A model generated the notes under the pieces. It saw only the letters and a list, made by a program, of their open reading frames with translations, was not told the origin of the DNA and ran no database searches. Of a stretch of 5,817 bases of DNA, positions 1-5,817 are shown one piece after another (the stretch's first letter is position 1; each line of letters opens with the position of its first letter). The stretch spans positions 1 to 5,817 of the forward strand of contig JBEKJU010000242.1 in NCBI GenBank assembly GCA_050011095.1, given 5' to 3'. The position numbers and the translations under genes are program-made. This stretch comes from JBEKJU01 sp050011095. GTDB taxonomy: Bacteria > Desulfobacterota > Syntrophorhabdia > Syntrophorhabdales > WCHB1-27.

Positions 1-539
1 GTGTCAAGATACAAGATGTACTGCTTCTTCCCCAGGTTCTTCGCCACAAAGTCCGCTCCGGCAAACCCCGCGGACGCATCCGACATGAAACCCCAATGGT
101 AAGGCTGTTTCCCCGGCACCTGGTACGTCCTGATCTGCGTCACCCCTGCCAGCGGTATCCGGTACTCTTTGGCCTTGCCGCTCACCGCGACGTTCACGGC
201 CCCGCTCACCGCGCCGAAAAGGGCGACGATCTTCTGTTCCTGGATCAATTCTTCAAACTGCCTGAGCCCGATATCCGGCCTGAGCTGATCGTCCCGCACC
301 TGGAGCGCCACCTTCCTGCCCAGGACCCCGCCTGCTTCATTAATCTCCTTGACCGCAAGCTCTCCGCCGTTTACCTGCTCTTTCGCAACATGAGACGCAG
401 GGCCGGTCAGTGAGGTGATAAGGCCCAGGTTAATAGGCCCCTGGGGCTGGGCGGCACTGTGTACGACCGACGACACGGCAAGAAACATTCCAAGAAAACA
501 AACCACCGACACGCACAATCCGACACTTCGCACTCTCAT
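1..539 (-). CDS. ABC transporter substrate-binding protein, LivJ/LivK type (partial, C-terminus off the left edge)
   Basis: The first 179 codons of a periplasmic ligand-binding protein of the branched-chain amino acid (LivJ/LivK, Peripla_BP_6) family; complete members are about 370-420 residues, so a little under half is present. Residues 1-29 form a signal peptide: MRVR, a hydrophobic core, and a likely cleavage after VHSA-A. The mature part opens with INLGLITSLTGPA (36-48), the usual first strand. It continues with AVKEINEAGGVLGRKVAL (62-79), the family hallmark, then VRDDQLRPD (81-89) and the hinge-region stretch IVALFGAVSGAVN (104-116). The ATG at 539 is the only sensible start: an in-frame TAA lies ten bases upstream and an AAGGGGGGA ribosome site lies between. 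It is the third gene of the leftward operon. These proteins bind amino acids, amides, urea or aromatic acids, so the ligand cannot be read from this part. Permease and ATPase genes would be expected further left, outside the window. The family call is secure; the ligand is unknown. Confidence 0.93.
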   Translation of the reverse strand, partial: MRVRSVGLCVSVVCFLGMFLAVSSVVHSAAQPQGPINLGLITSLTGPASHVAKEQVNGGELAVKEINEAGGVLGRKVALQVRDDQLRPDIGLRQFEELIQEQKIVALFGAVSGAVNVAVSGKAKEYRIPLAGVTQIRTYQVPGKQPYHWGFMSDASAGFAGADFVAKNLGKKQYILYLD

Positions 540-581
540 TGTCCCCCCTTATCTTGCAATTACCGATATGTTGGCAAGCCG

Positions 582-604
582 GGCCGACCCCTGCCGGGAC
601 GGCC
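582..604 (-). other. Possible intercistronic RNA hairpin
   Basis: In the 83-base gap between the fusion enzyme and the binding-protein gene, five-base arms GGCCG and CGGCC (582-586 and 600-604) flank a 13-base loop. The loop can itself pair through CCC and GGG. No run of U follows, so it is not a normal intrinsic terminator. It could protect the downstream message or cause partial read-through, but GC-rich DNA forms such structures by chance. Confidence 0.25.
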
Positions 605-622
605 TCCTGCCGGAATGGGTTT

Positions 623-3600
623 TCACGGGCCGTGATCTCCGCGGCCCACGAGACCTGCCGACTTGTCCGCCTCTCTTTCGGCCTCGGGTCGGTTTTGGGA
701 TAAACCCCATCCACCGCCGCCCGCCGACCGGACCCGCGCCATACTGCACCTCGGGAAACTCATCTGCGATACCTTCCGCACCTCCCGCCAGACCTTCTCT
801 TCAGGCAGCCAGACCTCGATGCATCCGGGCTTGCCCGCCTCACCTCCCGCGAGGCCCCAAGGGGGGCAAGACGTCCTGTCTATCCCCGCGCTGAAATAGA
901 CGTCGTCTAACGCCTCAATGGTCTTATCCACCCCAAAGCCGCCCCGGTGCAGCCCTTCGCCCGCCGAGTCGGGTATGAAGCCGTAGTTGAGGACCTTCAG
1001 CGGGAACCGGGCCTCCGTGATTTCTATGGGGATGTCCCGGTTGTCTCCGTGCATCATGGTCCTCAAGGGGCTGTAACCGTCTGCGTGAACCGATCCTCCC
1101 CAGCCCCCCATCGCCGTCTCGATGTATTGCCACCAGTGCCCTTCTTTATCACGGCCCGAGAAGAGGAAATAGCCGATAGAGGCGTGGTGGCCCGCGGGCG
1201 CCAAATCAGGGACGCGCTCGCCGATAGCGCGCAGGATGAGGTCGATCACGGTCGGGTTGGCGCAGTTCCAGTTCGCCAACGGGGCCCCTTTCCGGGCGCT
1301 TACCAGGCTCCCCTCTTTCAGCTTTACCTCCAGCGGGGCGAAAAGCCCTTCGTCGGTAGGGAAATCCGGCGCGACCAGCATCTTGTAACCGACTCTGGCC
1401 AGGTTGAGCGCACCGCCGCTTGCGCCGGAATTGATCGGGGCCGTCACCTGTGGAGGCATCCCGGTAAAGTCGATCACCATCTTTTCATCTTCGACCACGA
1501 CCTTCACTTTAAGAGGCAAAGGGTCGGTCCCCGGCTTGCCGGAATCGTCGAGAGCGCACTCGGCCTCATATGTCCCGTTCGGGAAACTCCTTATCCGGCG
1601 CCTCGCGTAGTCTGCGCTTTGCGCGCGTTGAAGGCCCCACAGCGCCCTTATGGAGGGGGCATCCCATTTCGACCCGATCCTCTCTTCCCACCGCCTGCAG
1701 CCGAGCACGCACACGCCCAACTGGGCGAGCAAGTCGCCCTGGACCAGCTCTTCCATGCGCGTGTTCGCGAGGATCGTCGCAATGACCTCCGGGACCACCT
1801 GCCCCGAGCGCATCACCTTCAGGCCGCGGAACTGGACGCCCTCCTGAAAGACCTCGGTTGATTCCCAGCTGATGGAGCCCGGCACTATGCCGCCTACGTC
1901 CGCCCAATGGACCCGCATCGCGATGTACGCGACAATCTGCCCTTCTCCGAAGACGGGCGCGGCGAGCACCACGTTGTTCAGATGCTGCCCCTGGACCGCG
2001 GCATAGTTCGTGATGAACGCATCGCCCGGCGCCAGGTTGTCCAGCCCGATAACCTTGACGGCATCCTCCACAGGTTTTCCAAGGTCCCCGACAAAGACGG
2101 GCGCGCCCATCTGGGACTGGCTCATCAATTCAAAATCCGGGGTGAGAATACCGACGGCGTAGTCCTTATATTCATAAACCAGAGGGCTGTAAGCCGTTCG
2201 CGTAAGGTTTACCTCGACCTCGTCCAGAAGCGCCGTCATGGCGTGACGGAATATCTCAAGGTCCAGAGCGTCCAGCCGTTCTTTCGATGTCTCCTGCGGC
2301 TTGCGGATATTGCCGGCGACACCCCTGCTGACGTCTATCATCAGATGTCCGCCCTTGAGCACAACCCCCGTCGCTCCGGGAGGAACCACCGTGTTGGACC
2401 CGTTTTCATAGATGATGACGGGCCCCTCGAACACATCGTCTTCCTTGAGGATGGTGCGCGGGATTACGCGCGTGGGGACGGGTTCGTTATTGCCGCCGAA
2501 ATACGCATCGATCACCGCCATTTCGTTGAACCCCATCTCCGGCGCGCCGGCAATGGCCTTGGTGGGCACGTCCAGCTCCGCCACAACTTCAACCTCGACT
2601 ATCTCAACGCCGGCGCCCTCGTGCTGGTGGCCGAAGCGGAGAAGGTACTCCTCTTCAAAATGCCCCCTGAATACGCTTCCTGCGTCGGCCGGCACTTCCA
2701 TTCCGGGAAAGGGTGAGCGGATCGTAAGCGTGTGTTCCTGCCCGCGATAACGCATCGCAAGCCCATAGGAGAAGTGGAGGAGGCCGCCTCCGGGCCGCTG
2801 CGACTGCTCGCTGAAGACGGCAGTCAGATCGTCCCGGATACGGGCCATCGTGCGCTCGAGGGCCGCGTTGTCGAGGCTTTCGAGGCTTGAATTGAAGACT
2901 TCACGCCGGTCGAACCTGAGATTGGCCGCGAGCATCCCGATCGCGGAGAAATGGCCGGGAAAGGGCGGTATCAGCACTTTTTGGATGCCCACCTCGGCCG
3001 CAACGCCGCAGGCGTGCAAGGGTCCGGCGCCTCCCGAGGCCACGAGGACAAAGGCCCTCGGGTCGAGGCCCAATGACACCGTCTTGGTCCGCACCGCGTC
3101 GGCCATCGACAGGTCGGCCAGGGTGAGGATACCGCTGGCCAGTCTGAGCGGCTCCATTCCTAGCTTTGCGGCCAGGCGATCCACCGCCTTTACCGCCTGT
3201 TCCCTGTCTATGCGTATGTGGCTGACAAAATGTGCGGGCGATATGTGGCCGCAATAGACGTCCGCGTCCGTGACGGTCGGCTCTTGTCCACCCAGGCCGT
3301 AACACGCCGGACCGGGCGACGCCCCGGAGGAGCGGGGACCGACGCGTAAACGTCCGCCCTCGTCGAGCCACGCGATAGATCCCCCACCGGCGCCTATCTC
3401 GATGATGTCAACGGAGGGAATCTGGATCGGGAATCCCGTTTCGTACCCTCCCAACCAGGTGAGGTTCGTGGAGGCTCTTTCGCCATCTTTTATAAGCGAC
3501 ATCTTCGCCGTGGTGCCGCCCATGTCGAAGGTCACCACATTGTCGAGTCCAAGCTGGGAGGCCAGCCGGCACGCGGCCAGCACGCCCGCGACCGGGCCGG

Positions 3601-4369
3601 ATTCAAGAAGGCGCACAGGGTAGCGGCGGGCGGACTCCAATGAGAGGGCGCCCCCGTTGGAATCGAAAAGCGCGAACTGGCCCCTGAACCCGCGCTCGGT
3701 CAGGCCGCTCTCGATCTGCGTGAGATAGCGGTCCAGGACGGGTCCAACGTAGGCGTTTGCCGCGGCAGTGGTGAACCGCTCGAACTCCCGCCACTGCCTG
3801 CTGATGGATGACGAGGTGGTGAAGTATGTTTCCGGGAAAGCCCGCCTGAGGTAATCCGCGACCCGCTCCTCATTGGAAGGGTTTATGTAAGAGTTGAGGA
3901 AACCCAGCGCAACCGCGCGCACGTCCGCCGCGCGGATCTCCTCGGCCAGCCGCGAAAGGGCTTCCTCTGAAGGCTCGCATTCAATACTGCCCGACGCGAG
4001 GGTGCGCTCCTCGATCTCAAACCGGAGGGTCCGCGGCACAAGGACCGGGTCCCTCCGGTAAAAGGCGTTATAGCCCTGAGGGCGGTTGCCGCGCCCCAGT
4101 TCCACCACGTCACGAAAACCCGCCGTCGTGACAAAAGCGATTCTCGATCCCCGGCGCTCCAAAAGGGCATTAATCGCCAGCGTGGTCCCGTGGACAAGGA
4201 AGTCGACCGACTTCAGCTCAGCCCCGCTTTGCCTGATCGCGCTGATCACACCCTCTTCCTCGTTGCGCGGCGTGGTAAGGACCTTACCGATGCTCAAGAC
4301 CCCGTTCGCATCGAGTACCGCCACGTCCGTGAACGTGCCGCCAATATCAACTCCAAGCCGAGCTTCCAT
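623..4369 (-). CDS. Fused HyuA-HyuB hydantoinase/oxoprolinase-family enzyme
   Basis: A 1,248-residue protein carrying both halves of the hydantoinase/5-oxoprolinase/acetone-carboxylase superfamily, close in length to single-chain 5-oxoprolinases (about 1,280). Residues 1-680 are the ATP-binding HyuA half: VDIGGTFTD (7-15) phosphate loop, HGTT (60-63), SNGG (237-240), DMGGTTAKM (282-290), the glycine/serine signature IGAGGGSIAW to GPACYG (325-358), and GGAGPLHACG (446-455). A short linker (about 681-700) leads to the HyuB half (about 700-1222): RTAYSP (724-729), QGQHLNNVV (793-801), VHWADVGG (820-827), INSGASGG (979-986), ETAMGGWGG (1084-1092), PPWGLAGG (1169-1176) and the glycine-rich end GGGGWG (1217-1222). 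Members cleave or carboxylate cyclic amides or ketones with ATP; the protein has no signal peptide and should be cytoplasmic. ATG 4369 directly follows an in-frame TAA and has a GAGAGG ribosome site that overlaps the regulator's stop region. The substrate is uncertain: residues typical of 5-oxoprolinase are changed in the HyuB half. The 26-residue tail after GGGGWG is a little short and divergent. Confidence 0.93.
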   Translation of the reverse strand: MEARLGVDIGGTFTDVAVLDANGVLSIGKVLTTPRNEEEGVISAIRQSGAELKSVDFLVHGTTLAINALLERRGSRIAFVTTAGFRDVVELGRGNRPQGYNAFYRRDPVLVPRTLRFEIEERTLASGSIECEPSEEALSRLAEEIRAADVRAVALGFLNSYINPSNEERVADYLRRAFPETYFTTSSSISRQWREFERFTTAAANAYVGPVLDRYLTQIESGLTERGFRGQFALFDSNGGALSLESARRYPVRLLESGPVAGVLAACRLASQLGLDNVVTFDMGGTTAKMSLIKDGERASTNLTWLGGYETGFPIQIPSVDIIEIGAGGGSIAWLDEGGRLRVGPRSSGASPGPACYGLGGQEPTVTDADVYCGHISPAHFVSHIRIDREQAVKAVDRLAAKLGMEPLRLASGILTLADLSMADAVRTKTVSLGLDPRAFVLVASGGAGPLHACGVAAEVGIQKVLIPPFPGHFSAIGMLAANLRFDRREVFNSSLESLDNAALERTMARIRDDLTAVFSEQSQRPGGGLLHFSYGLAMRYRGQEHTLTIRSPFPGMEVPADAGSVFRGHFEEEYLLRFGHQHEGAGVEIVEVEVVAELDVPTKAIAGAPEMGFNEMAVIDAYFGGNNEPVPTRVIPRTILKEDDVFEGPVIIYENGSNTVVPPGATGVVLKGGHLMIDVSRGVAGNIRKPQETSKERLDALDLEIFRHAMTALLDEVEVNLTRTAYSPLVYEYKDYAVGILTPDFELMSQSQMGAPVFVGDLGKPVEDAVKVIGLDNLAPGDAFITNYAAVQGQHLNNVVLAAPVFGEGQIVAYIAMRVHWADVGGIVPGSISWESTEVFQEGVQFRGLKVMRSGQVVPEVIATILANTRMEELVQGDLLAQLGVCVLGCRRWEERIGSKWDAPSIRALWGLQRAQSADYARRRIRSFPNGTYEAECALDDSGKPGTDPLPLKVKVVVEDEKMVIDFTGMPPQVTAPINSGASGGALNLARVGYKMLVAPDFPTDEGLFAPLEVKLKEGSLVSARKGAPLANWNCANPTVIDLILRAIGERVPDLAPAGHHASIGYFLFSGRDKEGHWWQYIETAMGGWGGSVHADGYSPLRTMMHGDNRDIPIEITEARFPLKVLNYGFIPDSAGEGLHRGGFGVDKTIEALDDVYFSAGIDRTSCPPWGLAGGEAGKPGCIEVWLPEEKVWREVRKVSQMSFPRCSMARVRSAGGGGWGLSQNRPEAEREADKSAGLVGRGDHGP

Positions 4370-4377
4370 TTACCCTC

Positions 4378-5046
4378 TCATTCATTATTGTCCGAGTTTA
4401 ACGGCCCTGCTTCCAGCCGTCTCTGAAATTCCCCGCTTCGCCTGCCCGGCACCAGATGCACGTTGAAAGTCTTAGCGGGCCGCTTATCAACAGAGTTCAC
4501 CGCATGAGGGATAGTGCTGTCCCAGTAAATCGCCTCGCCGGCCTTCAGCCTGATCTTCTTGTTTCCCAGGGACAGCTCTATCCTTCCCTCCAGGACATAC
4601 TGAAACTCCTGCCCTTCGTGTCTGTATGTGTCCCTGGCCGGGACCTCATCCCTTTTGAAGATGGTCATGACGGCAGGCTCCATGAACATGGGGACTCCAC
4701 CGCTATCTTCGCTAAACAGGAATTCGACCTTCGTGAGATCGGGCTGGCCGATGATCTTCCGGTTTCCCGGCCGCGAAAGGACAAAGCCGGACTCATCTTT
4801 ACCCCGGAAGAACTCGCCCACATCAACCCTCAACGCGATCGCAAGCGCCTGAAGTGCAGGGACGGAAGGCATGACCGCGCCGTTTTCAATCTTGGAGAGA
4901 AGGGGGACCGAGAGGTCCGTCATCTCCGCCAACTGCTTCAGCGTGTAGTCCGCCTCTTTCCGGAAGTTCTTGAGCCTGCTCCCAATGACGGCAGCCAAGT
5001 CTGTCTTGTCTACCACGTTCTTTCTTTTTTCTTTAGCTATTGTCAT
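4378..5046 (-). CDS. XRE-family transcriptional regulator with C-terminal cupin domain
   Basis: A 222-residue regulator of the helix-turn-helix plus cupin architecture (PuuR/SinR-like layout), whose members usually sense a small metabolite through the cupin and control neighbouring catabolic or transport genes. Residues 19-78 form the HTH_3 domain: IGSRLKNFRKEADYTLKQLAE, then the recognition-helix region LSVPLLSKIENG (45-56) and PSVPALQALAIAL (60-72). Residues about 123-200 form the cupin barrel: HEGQEFQYVLEG (143-154) and AGEAIYWDSTIPHAVNS (169-185), keeping H143, E147 and H181 as possible metal or ligand contacts. The frame stays open to a TTG at 5088, but ATG 5046 is preferred because AAAGGA lies 8 bases upstream and the predicted transcript would start downstream of that TTG. 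It is the first gene of the leftward operon, 8 bases before the HyuA-HyuB gene. Autoregulation through the repeats at 5085-5118 is inferred; the effector is unknown and probably related to the enzyme's substrate. Confidence 0.93.
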   Translation of the reverse strand: MTIAKEKRKNVVDKTDLAAVIGSRLKNFRKEADYTLKQLAEMTDLSVPLLSKIENGAVMPSVPALQALAIALRVDVGEFFRGKDESGFVLSRPGNRKIIGQPDLTKVEFLFSEDSGGVPMFMEPAVMTIFKRDEVPARDTYRHEGQEFQYVLEGRIELSLGNKKIRLKAGEAIYWDSTIPHAVNSVDKRPAKTFNVHLVPGRRSGEFQRRLEAGPLNSDNNE

Positions 5047-5054
5047 GTGTCCTG

Positions 5055-5060
5055 TCCTTT
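5055..5060 (-). promoter_or_regulatory. Ribosome binding site deciding the regulator's start
   Basis: AAAGGA sits 8 bases before ATG 5046. A second AGGA at 5050-5053 is only 3 bases away from the ATG, so the first fits better. No comparable site precedes the in-frame TTG at 5088. Confidence 0.6.
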
Positions 5061-5075
5061 CTTGTCTATAAACTT

Positions 5076-5104
5076 TATTTACTCTCAAGATAATAGATTG
5101 TCAA
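5076..5104 (-). promoter_or_regulatory. Candidate sigma-70 promoter of the regulator-hyuAB operon
   Basis: On the minus strand a perfect -35 box TTGACA (5099-5104) is followed by a 17-base spacer and a weak -10 box TAAATA (5076-5081). Transcription would start near 5069, leaving a leader of roughly 22 bases before ATG 5046. The region is clearly more AT-rich than the genes around it. The -35 box and spacing are good; the -10 box matches only about half of the consensus, so the promoter may need activation or the -10 may be placed differently. Confidence 0.5.
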
Positions 5105-5118
5105 GAACTAATTCTTAA
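5085..5118. promoter_or_regulatory. Candidate operator: repeated TCAAGA half-sites overlapping the -35 box
   Basis: TCAAGA occurs at 5085-5090 and again at 5101-5106, 16 bases apart. The second copy is the left arm of the near-perfect palindrome TCAAGAACTAATTCTTAA (5101-5118; 7-base arms matching at six positions, 4-base spacer). The palindrome overlaps the TTGACA box at 5099-5104 and the other copy lies in the promoter spacer. A dimeric helix-turn-helix protein bound here would block RNA polymerase. Binding by the adjacent XRE-cupin regulator is inferred from position only. Confidence 0.45.
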
Positions 5119-5451
5119 TGGATCGATGCACTGCTCCATGGAAAGCGGCAAAAAACCATGCCCGGCCTCAATGACGTGGTTGCCACATTTCGTCACCTTG
5201 TATCTCTTAACAATTTGGCGGTAGGTTTTCCGAAGACTTCCGGGAACAACAGTGCAAGCACCAAGATTTACGAGAGGATTATCAGCGAACGATCCGGCGG
5301 CTGGAAGGGCAGCCGGAGCATACACAGGCATGAACCGACACCCGGCGCCACGATGAAGGCGAACGCAGCCCTTCCCTCCTTCACCCACTCAAAGCGATGA
5401 CGGACCCCCGGGATCGAAAAGATCGCAGGCCCGTGAGCCTTCCTTTAACCC
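5119..5451. other. Intergenic stretch with no recognised gene
   Basis: Most of the 547-base gap between the divergent regulator and BASS-like genes. Two overlapping open frames exist (minus 5388-5101, about 95 codons, GTG start; plus 5158-5400, about 80 codons), but neither gives a recognisable protein, a good ribosome site or convincing residue composition. It could hold a decayed gene or a long regulatory region. The only structure I see is a small hairpin at 5298-5315. No tRNA, rRNA, transposon end or CRISPR repeat is visible. Confidence 0.5.
5298..5315. repeat. Perfect inverted repeat in the intergenic region
   Basis: CGGCTG (5298-5303) and CAGCCG (5310-5315) are exact reverse complements around a 6-base loop GAAGGG. 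There is no T-run on either side, so it does not look like an intrinsic terminator. It may be chance in GC-rich sequence. Confidence 0.3.
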
Positions 5452-5481
5452 TTTACCCCTAAACACCAAATGCGGTACAAT
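5452..5481 (+). promoter_or_regulatory. Candidate sigma-70 promoter of the BASS-like gene
   Basis: TTTACC (5452-5457; four of six -35 bases) is followed by an 18-base spacer and TACAAT (5476-5481; five of six -10 bases). Transcription would begin near 5488, giving an untranslated leader of about 105 bases before the ATG at 5594. The position is sensible for the divergent gene, but the -35 match is modest. Confidence 0.35.
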
Positions 5482-5593
5482 CTCGAAGCAGCCGCGCCAC
5501 CATCCCAAAGAGTCGTCGAGGCGGATACCGATCGGTTCGGGCCGGATGAGAACGCGCGGTATTGTTTTCTTGTTGCAGACTTGAGGTGTGTCA

Positions 5594-5817
5594 ATGCAGG
5601 CATCGATCTGGCTCAGGGACATTCTGCTGGTTGTCGTGGTTATTTGTTCGATAGCCACATCCCTTGTCTTTCCCGGCTTCGGTTCCCGGTTTAAAGCCCT
5701 GCCTTTCTATTGCCTGTTGATCAATTTCTTTCTCAGTTATCTTTCCATCGATCTTGCGTCCATCTGGAAAACGTTGAAGACCCATGGCTCGCTGCTCATT
5801 CTGTTCACCGTGATGAA
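5594..5817 (+). CDS. Membrane protein resembling the BASS (bile acid:sodium symporter) family (partial, C-terminus off the right edge)
   Basis: The first 74 codons of a very hydrophobic protein. Residues 8-26 form one membrane helix (ILLVVVVICSIATSLVFP), residues about 36-54 a second (LPFYCLLINFFLSYLSIDL), and a third begins near 66 (SLLILFTVM). The short FPGFG turn after helix one, and helix two ending in a small-residue/Asp motif (LSYLSIDLASIWKTLK) before a basic loop, resemble the start of BASS-family carriers. These are roughly 300-residue, sodium-coupled carriers of organic anions such as bile acids, pyruvate or pantoate. ATG 5594 has GAGGTG five bases upstream, and an in-frame TGA at 5582-5584 limits alternatives to a GTG at 5588. 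It is transcribed away from the regulator across a shared intergenic region, so it may move a compound linked to the operon's pathway. The family call rests on a fifth or a quarter of the protein; another multi-spanning transporter remains possible. Confidence 0.6.
   Translation, partial: MQASIWLRDILLVVVVICSIATSLVFPGFGSRFKALPFYCLLINFFLSYLSIDLASIWKTLKTHGSLLILFTVM

Noticed and set aside
96..413. Plus-strand open frame (105 codons) at the left edge
   Set aside because: The minus strand here encodes a convincing LivK-type binding protein with signal peptide and ribosome site.
947..1861. Long plus-strand open frame (304 codons) opposite the fusion enzyme
   Set aside because: It is antisense to the strongly supported HyuB half, is rich in Arg, His and Pro as expected from a shadow frame in GC-rich DNA, and gives no recognisable protein.
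1907..2716. Plus-strand open frame (269 codons) opposite the HyuA-HyuB junction
   Set aside because: Same reasons: it lies antisense to conserved motifs of the enzyme, with no recognisable domains of its own.
5046..5088. TTG at 5088 as the regulator's start, adding 14 residues
   Set aside because: It lies upstream of the predicted transcription start and lacks a ribosome site, whereas ATG 5046 has AAAGGA 8 bases upstream.
4456..5118. Plus-strand open frame (220 codons) opposite the regulator
   Set aside because: It mirrors the XRE-cupin gene, whose helix-turn-helix and cupin motifs are clear on the minus strand.
5101..5388. Minus-strand open frame (95 codons, GTG start) upstream of the regulator, with a loosely Cys/Gly-bearing end
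   Set aside because: There is no good ribosome site and no family resemblance I can defend, and the end of the frame runs into the promoter and operator of the regulator.
5401..5440. GATC-GAAAA-GATC dyad as a possible terminator
   Set aside because: The arms are only four bases, no T-run follows, and no gene ends nearby on either strand.
5389..5658. Minus-strand open frame (89 codons) overlapping the start of the BASS-like gene
   Set aside because: It overlaps a membrane-protein start with a strong ribosome site on the opposite strand and has no recognisable content.

Overview
This 5,817-base window looks like bacterial, GC-rich chromosomal DNA. Long antisense open frames shadow the main gene, Shine-Dalgarno sites sit in front of every gene, and spacing is operon-like. 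The gene set (branched-chain-amino-acid-type periplasmic binding protein, hydantoinase/oxoprolinase-family enzyme, XRE-cupin regulator) is common in metabolically versatile proteobacteria. I cannot name the taxon from the sequence, and a signal-peptide-bearing, GC-rich proteobacterium is only a guess.

Layout. Three genes run leftward (minus strand) as an apparent operon. The order is a small XRE-type helix-turn-helix plus cupin regulator (5046 to 4378), then after 8 bases a 1,248-residue protein fusing the HyuA (ATP-binding) and HyuB halves of the hydantoinase/oxoprolinase/acetone-carboxylase superfamily (4369 to 623). After an 83-base gap comes the start of a secreted LivJ/LivK-type ABC transporter substrate-binding protein (539, running off the left edge). 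A 547-base intergenic region separates the regulator from a divergent plus-strand gene starting at 5594. That gene encodes the N-terminus of a membrane protein resembling BASS (bile acid:sodium symporter) family transporters and runs off the right edge.

Regulation. The regulator has a candidate sigma-70 promoter with a perfect TTGACA -35 box. A near-perfect palindrome and a 16-base-spaced direct repeat of the same TCAAGA half-site overlap or flank that box, so autoregulation by the XRE-cupin protein is a reasonable hypothesis. The BASS-like gene has its own weaker candidate promoter. I see no intrinsic terminator in the window.

How the genes may work together (inference). The binding protein would capture a small organic acid, amide or amino-acid-like compound in the periplasm. 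The HyuA-HyuB enzyme would use ATP to activate and hydrolyse or carboxylate it, the cupin domain of the regulator would sense it, and the BASS-like carrier may move a related organic anion. The substrate is unknown. The HyuB half lacks two histidine-containing signatures that I associate with 5-oxoprolinases (GAPVFVG instead of HIPVHLG, HLNN instead of HLPD), so a plain 5-oxoprolinase or hydantoinase label should be treated with caution. The cassette is the most interesting thing in the window; nothing here resembles a defence system, mobile element, CRISPR array or RNA gene.
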